From the NCBI GenBank assembly GCA_024998705.1, contig JACOEF010000464.1, positions 1 through 9,858 on the forward strand: 9,858 nt of DNA, read 5' to 3'. Positions 6,772-9,858 of the stretch are shown here, one piece after another. A program made the translations under genes and the position numbers. The notes beneath the pieces were generated by a model. The model searched no databases. It was not told where the DNA came from and worked only from the letters and a program-made list of their open reading frames with translations. The first letter of the stretch is position 1; the number at the start of each line of letters is the position of its first letter. The stretch is from Nitrospira sp. Its GTDB lineage: Bacteria; Nitrospirota; Nitrospiria; Nitrospirales; Nitrospiraceae.

Positions 6772-7196
6772 ACCCGCCCCCCGTGGCGCCGCGCCAGGTA
6801 ATCTTCCAACGACATCGCTGGAGGGCGCGCAGGGGATTTTCGCCTGGGCGCCGGCGGCTCAGACAGCGCGGTGACCTCGATGCGACCGATTGTCACATGC
6901 ACGGGAGGCTCTGAAGACGGCGCCCCTGCATCATCGCCGCGTTGCCCTTGATGTCCGGTTGCCATCAACGAAGACGGCGCAGTGCCACGTGTCGTTGATG
7001 CCGTGTGTTGCGACTCGACTAACCGCGGCGGAGGCGTGACCGCTCGTGCGTGCCCGGCCGGTGCCTGACTGCGTTGTTCCTGCTGCCTTGCACCGTCGCG
7101 CGGGGATAGGCCCGCCGCATGCTCGTCCGATTTCACGCTCTGATTGCGCAGAGGCATCGGCGGCCCTTTCGCTATGGGAACGTTTGGAACGGCCAT
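6768..7196 (-). CDS. Proline-rich eCIS protein, C-terminal part (IGRIEV / EDYLARR block)
   Basis: The 142-residue ORF is mostly low-complexity and hydrophilic (Pro, Ala, Ser, Gln, Arg). It ends in an ordered-looking block: VHVTIGRIEVTA at residues 99-110, then PPAPRRKSPARPPAMSLEDYLARRHGGR up to the end. From memory, the IGRIEV and SLxDYLxRR motifs mark the C-terminus of a conserved but uncharacterised eCIS protein whose N-terminus is the ORF just upstream. Both ORFs are in one frame, so this is probably not an independent gene unless translation restarts at 7196, where no good ribosome site exists. Its TGA overlaps the start of the DUF4255 gene as ATGA (6771-6768), which would couple cap protein synthesis to ribosomes that translate this part. 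That makes the upstream amber codon potentially polar on downstream genes. The function is unknown; no enzyme motif is seen. Confidence 0.7.
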   Translation of the reverse strand: MAVPNVPIAKGPPMPLRNQSVKSDEHAAGLSPRDGARQQEQRSQAPAGHARAVTPPPRLVESQHTASTTRGTAPSSLMATGHQGQRGDDAGAPSSEPPVHVTIGRIEVTALSEPPAPRRKSPARPPAMSLEDYLARRHGGRV

Positions 7197-7232
7197 CGAC
7201 TTGACGACGGGCGATTCACCCGGCGGCTCCGA

Positions 7233-7235
7233 CTA
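7233..7235 (-). other. In-frame amber codon splitting the proline-rich gene
   Basis: The codons read GGG TTG CGA TAG TCG GAG CCG on the minus strand. From the ATG at 7526 to the TGA at 6768 there are 253 codons in one frame, and this TAG (codon 98) is the only interruption. The coding style is the same on both sides. The next possible start, ATG at 7196, has no purine-rich ribosome binding site just upstream (CGTCGTCAAGTCG), and no in-frame GTG or TTG lies between. A one-base change, for example from CAG, or a sequencing error would explain it. Confidence 0.8.
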
Positions 7236-7526
7236 TCGCAACCCTGTCGCGAGCGATGTTGCAGGCGAAGCATTCACAGGCGCTTCGACACGTCGCTGTG
7301 TCTCGATGAGAGCCGGCAAGGGACGCATCGGGGTGATCGAATCACGCGGCGCATCAGGCGATTGACGCGTCTCTCCGGACGAGGTTGCTGGTTCGATTGT
7401 CGGAAGGTCAGGAATCGGCGAGTCCGGCCGATCTCCCGCGGGGGCAAACATGGAACGGGTGCGCGGTTGTATCGTGGCGAGCGTTCCGCTCTGTCGTTGG
7501 ACGAGCCTGGTGAGGAAATCACTCAT
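7233..7526 (-). CDS. Proline-rich eCIS protein, N-terminal part (ends at an in-frame TAG)
   Basis: The 97-residue ORF begins MSDFLTRLVQRQSGTLATIQ, followed by PRTRSMFAP. It then turns into a disordered stretch rich in Pro, Ser, Thr and Arg. From memory, eCIS loci often hold a low-complexity protein here with an N-terminal FLxRLxxR...PRxxSxFxP block and a C-terminal IGRIEV block. Here the second block lies in the next ORF (7196-6768), in the same reading frame, with only a TAG (7235-7233) and twelve sense codons between. I therefore read this as the 5' part of a split 252-residue gene. The start at 7526 is set by the ATGA overlap with the gp26-like gene; the frame stays open upstream, but that stretch only shadows the neighbour. 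The function is unknown; a flexible structural or linker role is plausible from context. Confidence 0.7.
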   Translation of the reverse strand: MSDFLTRLVQRQSGTLATIQPRTRSMFAPAGDRPDSPIPDLPTIEPATSSGETRQSPDAPRDSITPMRPLPALIETQRRVEAPVNASPATSLATGLR

Positions 7527-8263
7527 GAGAGTGCCATCCCTACATAGAGGCTTCGCCGTTGATCGGTCATACCGAGAATCTCGACCTCCGTCCAGCCATA
7601 GACGCGCGCCAACAGATCGACCTCCTGCAACAATCGCCGGCTTCGCAGGTGGATCTCGTTCCAGAAAAAGTTCACGATATCGAAGACAGTCTGCCACGCG
7701 TGCCCGCAGGCCGCGCACGTCAAGTCGATGAGGATCTCGGCCAGCGGATCGAGCTCGCTCAGTCGTGCCGCCAGCGCTGCCTGCAACTCGTCCGTCCAAT
7801 CAAATTCGTCCACCGCTGCCGTTCCATTGCGTATACAACGGGAGAGAATTATGCGGCGCGCCCGATCTACGTCCGGAGCGGCGGCGGCGGCGGCAAGATC
7901 ACGACTGTTCGGACCGCGCAGATCCCACGAGTAACCCGCCTGCTCCACCTTGTGCCAGGTCGATCCCCTCGTCGAGGCCAACCCCAGCAACCCCTCGCAG
8001 GACAGTTCGAATTCGAGACCGTTGCAGCAAGCAGGACAGGCTGCATACCCTTCGATGCGGTCGCCGAAGGTACTTCGTCGAGCCTCCAACAATCGCGCAT
8101 CGCGCTCCCCCACCGTCCACTCGCACAGGGTTTCGAACGGTTCGTCGGGACAGGCGTACCGCAGTAACAACAACGCCTGGTCGAGGGGATGCCGGCCCGC
8201 CCCCTGCTCCCAGATGTCGATCACTGCCGCTGCGGAGAGTCCTGTAGAGTTGCTCAACGCCAT
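7523..8263 (-). CDS. T4 gp26-like baseplate protein with two CxxC pairs
   Basis: This 246-residue protein resembles the T4 gp26-type baseplate family found next to the tube gene in many eCIS and some contractile phages. Its role is in baseplate hub assembly or structure. The N-terminal half has the typical WEQGAGRHPLDQALLLLRYACPD and WTVGERDARLL segments. CPACC at residues 76-80 and CAACGH at 183-188 supply two CxxC pairs (C76/C79, C183/C186) that could jointly bind one zinc. The C-terminal block FDIVNFFWNEIHLRSRRLLQ, then LARVYGWTEVEILGM and RRSLY, is the strongest family signature. The ATG at 8263 lies 2 nt after the tube stop, with a GGAG upstream inside the tube gene's end. Its TGA overlaps the next start as ATGA (7526-7523). 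The family call is firm; the exact position in the baseplate is inferred. Confidence 0.87.
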   Translation of the reverse strand: MALSNSTGLSAAAVIDIWEQGAGRHPLDQALLLLRYACPDEPFETLCEWTVGERDARLLEARRSTFGDRIEGYAACPACCNGLEFELSCEGLLGLASTRGSTWHKVEQAGYSWDLRGPNSRDLAAAAAAPDVDRARRIILSRCIRNGTAAVDEFDWTDELQAALAARLSELDPLAEILIDLTCAACGHAWQTVFDIVNFFWNEIHLRSRRLLQEVDLLARVYGWTEVEILGMTDQRRSLYVGMALS

Positions 8264-8265
8264 CG

Positions 8266-8787
8266 TTACGGCTCCGTAAAGGTTGGATCCGACGGTTCCG
8301 TCACTTCGTAATCGCGTTCCCAGCCTTCGTTTTCGAGCTTAAGCGTCTGGATCGCGACTGCGTTGGCATTAGCATCGAGATCCGGCTGGGCCTGATACTC
8401 CGACACCCAACAACGGAACACCTTGTAGGCGATGGCCAACTGTCCCGCCTCGTTATACAGTTCGATGATGATGTCCTTCCGGAAGTCCTTGAGCGAGACT
8501 TCCGCGCCCAACCCGGAGCCGAAATTCCAGACCTTGTTGGCCCACTGTTCGAAGGCCGTATCGTGCGTGACGCCCCGTTCGAGCGTAATCGCTTCATACT
8601 TGGTGCGGCCCGGCGATTTGCGACTGGTGCTGGGATCGCCGCCTTCGCGATGTTCGACCACCTCGGTGGAGCGCTTCAGGGAGCCGACCTTACTGACGCC
8701 GGCAACGTAGCGCCCGTCCCATTTGACGCGAAACTTGAAATTCTTATAGGGATCGAATCGATGCGTGTTAACGGTAAACTGCGCCAT
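8266..8787 (-). CDS. Inner tail tube protein (gp19 / Afp1-Afp5 type)
   Basis: This 173-residue protein is the subunit of the rigid inner tube that stacks in hexameric rings inside the sheath and carries or passes cargo. The length and motifs fit the T4 gp19-like tube family in its eCIS form: an N-terminal segment DPYKNFKFRVKWDGRYVAGV, then SKVGSLKRSTEVVEHREGGD (start of the loop involved in ring stacking), GRTKYEAITLERGVTHD, FEQWANKVW, and a C-terminal part with KVFRCWVSEYQA and QTLKLENEGWERD. No signal peptide or membrane segment is present, as expected for an intracellularly assembled particle. The ATG at 8787 is fixed by a perfect AGGAGG. The stop is followed after only 2 nt by the gp26-like gene. 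Only one tube gene is visible; many eCIS have two, so another may lie to the right of the window. Confidence 0.96.
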   Translation of the reverse strand: MAQFTVNTHRFDPYKNFKFRVKWDGRYVAGVSKVGSLKRSTEVVEHREGGDPSTSRKSPGRTKYEAITLERGVTHDTAFEQWANKVWNFGSGLGAEVSLKDFRKDIIIELYNEAGQLAIAYKVFRCWVSEYQAQPDLDANANAVAIQTLKLENEGWERDYEVTEPSDPTFTEP

Positions 8788-8792
8788 GTTTT

Positions 8793-8798
8793 CCTCCT
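8793..8798 (-). promoter_or_regulatory. Strong Shine-Dalgarno site of the tube gene
   Basis: On the minus strand the sequence reads AAGAGGAGGAAAAC followed by ATG, a perfect AGGAGG five bases before the start codon at 8787. It is the best ribosome binding site in the window. The downstream genes mostly have weak or no such site and rely on overlapping stop/start codons. A strong independent site suits a tube protein needed in many copies per particle. It lies only 4 bases from the palindromic element, so that structure could affect access to it. Confidence 0.85.
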
Positions 8799-8802
8799 CT
8801 TA

Positions 8803-8927
8803 GCAGGATGCTGAAAAAATCCGCCGCCTTTGTTCTCGCATCGCACAGAGGCTCGACGTACAGGAATCGTACGCCTCGCCCCTGCGCTCGCTGCGGCCGC
8901 GACGGACGGCCTTTTTGAGCATCCTGC
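8803..8927. repeat. 125-bp imperfect palindromic element between sheath and tube genes
   Basis: The ends form a perfect 10-bp inverted repeat, GCAGGATGCT (8803-8812) and AGCATCCTGC (8918-8927). These are followed inward by a G-G mismatch and A(6)/T(5) runs (8814-8819 and 8912-8916). The centre forms a second hairpin: CGTAC (8857-8861) pairs with GTACG (8869-8873) around a 7-nt loop, extended by GAGG/CCTC (8848-8851, 8874-8877) with a 5-nt bulge. The whole can fold into one long cruciform or RNA stem. From memory, very similar GCAGGATGCTCAAAAAGG-type elements are dispersed in Nitrospira genomes; I could not check this. It contains no credible ORF and sits in the largest non-coding gap of the operon. 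It may act as an attenuator, mRNA stabiliser or non-autonomous mobile repeat. The rest of the gap (8928-9001) shows only a 5-bp stem (8984-8988 with 8997-9001) directly after the sheath stop, without a U-run. Confidence 0.75.
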
Positions 8928-9001
8928 GAGTGGTGATCAAATCGTGTCCCTATCCACCCGTAAACTCATTTGGTCTCGACACTCGGCTGCTCCACAAGCC
9001 G

Positions 9002-9858
9002 TTAGGTCGCAATCTGGCCGGCCATCTGCTGGAGCTTGATAATCACGAACTCCGCAGGGTTGAGCGGGGCGAATCCGACGACGATGTTGACGATGCCGAG
9101 GTTGATGTCGTTCTGGGTCGTGGTCTCTTTGTCGCACTTCACAAAGTAGGCATCGCGCGGCGTGCTGCCCTGAAACGCCCCCTGCCGAAACAGGTTGTGC
9201 ATGAAGGCCCCCAGGTTCAGCCGGATTTGCGCCCAGAGGGGCTCGTCGTTCGGCTCGAACACCACCCACTGCGTCCCGCGATAGAGGCTTTCTTCGAGGA
9301 ATAGGGCCAGGCGTCTGACCGGCACGTATTTCCACTCGCTCGCTTCCGCATCAGATCCTACGAGTGTACGCGCCCCCCAAGACACGGTCCCGTACACGGG
9401 AAAGGTGCGAAAGCAATTCAGCCCCAGCGGGTTCAGCACGCCGCTTTCTCCGTCAGTCAGGATGTAGGCCAACCCTTGCACGCCACTGAGCTTGGCCTCC
9501 GTTCCTGCGGGCGCCTTCCACACCCCACGGGCCACGTCGGTGCGGGCGTACAGTCCCGCGACGACTCCGCAGGGAGCAAATTGCCTCAGCTGGTAATTGT
9601 TCAGGGGGTCGGCGAGTTTGAGGCGGGGGAAATAGGCGGCACCGTTCAGGTCGTGCACGGTCAAACCCGAGGAGACCCAATCGACGCCGGAGGAGACATC
9701 GGCGACGTTCGGCGGACTATCGACGAGCAAAAACGCTAGCTTTTGCTTACAGAAAGTCATGGCGGCGCCGAAGATCGCATTGGGATCCACGGTGGGATCG
9801 AGCGCACTCGGGTTGCTCGCTTGGGATCGCGTGGCATCGGGGATACAGAGAATGTTGA
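9002..9858 (-). CDS. Contractile tail sheath protein, C-terminal part (5' end beyond the window)
   Basis: This is the outer contractile sheath subunit of an eCIS or phage-like tail; contraction drives the inner tube into the target. The frame is open to the right edge: about 284 residues are visible, beginning NILCIPDAT, before a TAA at 9004-9002. A GTG at 9790 is internal, not the start, because the sheath-like LCIPD segment precedes it. Typical sheath C-terminal blocks follow: WGARTLVG, WKYVPVRRLALFLEESL, RGTQWVVFEPN, LWAQIRLNLGAFM, RQGAFQG and the terminal VGFAPLNPAEFVIIKLQQ, which carries the strand used for subunit interlocking in this family. The family call is very safe. Which sheath paralogue it is (Afp2, 3 or 4 type) cannot be told, since the N-terminus and any neighbouring sheath genes lie outside. 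It is followed by a 214-bp gap and then the tube gene, the classic pairing. Confidence 0.96.
   Translation of the reverse strand, partial: NILCIPDATRSQASNPSALDPTVDPNAIFGAAMTFCKQKLAFLLVDSPPNVADVSSGVDWVSSGLTVHDLNGAAYFPRLKLADPLNNYQLRQFAPCGVVAGLYARTDVARGVWKAPAGTEAKLSGVQGLAYILTDGESGVLNPLGLNCFRTFPVYGTVSWGARTLVGSDAEASEWKYVPVRRLALFLEESLYRGTQWVVFEPNDEPLWAQIRLNLGAFMHNLFRQGAFQGSTPRDAYFVKCDKETTTQNDINLGIVNIVVGFAPLNPAEFVIIKLQQMAGQIAT

Noticed and set aside
7527..7799. N-terminal extension of the proline-rich ORF to 188 residues
   Set aside because: It overlaps the gp26-like gene's conserved C-terminal block in another frame; the MSDFL start at 7526 forms an ATGA junction.
8984..9001. Hairpin CGGCT...AGCCG right after the sheath stop as a terminator
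   Set aside because: The stem has only 5 bp with an 8-nt loop, and no U-run follows on the minus strand; readthrough into the tube gene is expected.
9788..9790. GTG at 9790 as start of the sheath gene
   Set aside because: The same frame continues upstream to the window edge and encodes a sheath-like NILCIPDAT segment, so the gene begins outside the window.
1..9858. CRISPR arrays, tRNA or rRNA genes, insertion sequences
   Set aside because: I found no regularly spaced repeats, cloverleaf-like segments, transposase motifs or rRNA-like stretches; nearly all the window is minus-strand coding sequence.

Overview
The window is a slice of an extracellular contractile injection system (eCIS) locus, a phage-tail-like particle of the Afp/PVC/MAC type. 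Every credible gene lies on the minus strand, so transcription runs from right to left and the locus continues past both edges. GC content is roughly 55-62% and the codon use is ordinary for bacteria. A 125-bp palindromic element between the sheath and tube genes (GCAGGATGCT...AGCATCCTGC) resembles, from memory, a dispersed repeat common in Nitrospira genomes. Nitrospira or a relative is therefore my best guess, but an unverified one.

Layout in transcription order: (1) 3' part of a tail sheath gene (9858-9002); (2) a 214-bp gap with the palindromic element and a strong Shine-Dalgarno site; (3) inner tube protein (8787-8266); (4) T4 gp26-like baseplate protein with two CxxC pairs (8263-7523); (5) a proline-rich eCIS protein split by one in-frame TAG into a 97-aa and a 142-aa ORF (7526-6768 overall); (6) DUF4255/Pvc16-like cap protein with a long Ig-like C-terminal extension (6771-5470); (7) Afp15-like AAA+ ATPase with a degenerate first ATPase domain (5473-3542); (8) an 84-aa conserved-looking small protein (3545-3291); (9-11) three consecutive genes of the DUF4157 type, the candidate cargo: one carrying a second, independent HExxH zincin domain (3294-1807), one carrying a Cys/His domain resembling DUF7689 or NlpC-like folds (1800-427), and one cut by the left edge (430-1).

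Six junctions are the four-base ATGA stop/start overlap, two others have only 2- or 6-nt gaps, and the only sizeable break is the 214-bp gap after the sheath gene. This is one tightly coupled operon of structural, assembly and cargo genes. Tube and sheath form the contractile body, the gp26-like protein belongs to the baseplate, the DUF4255 protein caps the tube, and the ATPase probably acts in assembly. The DUF4157 proteins at the 3' end are best read as payloads. The most interesting parts are this three-gene cargo cassette and the amber codon that splits an otherwise continuous structural/assembly gene.
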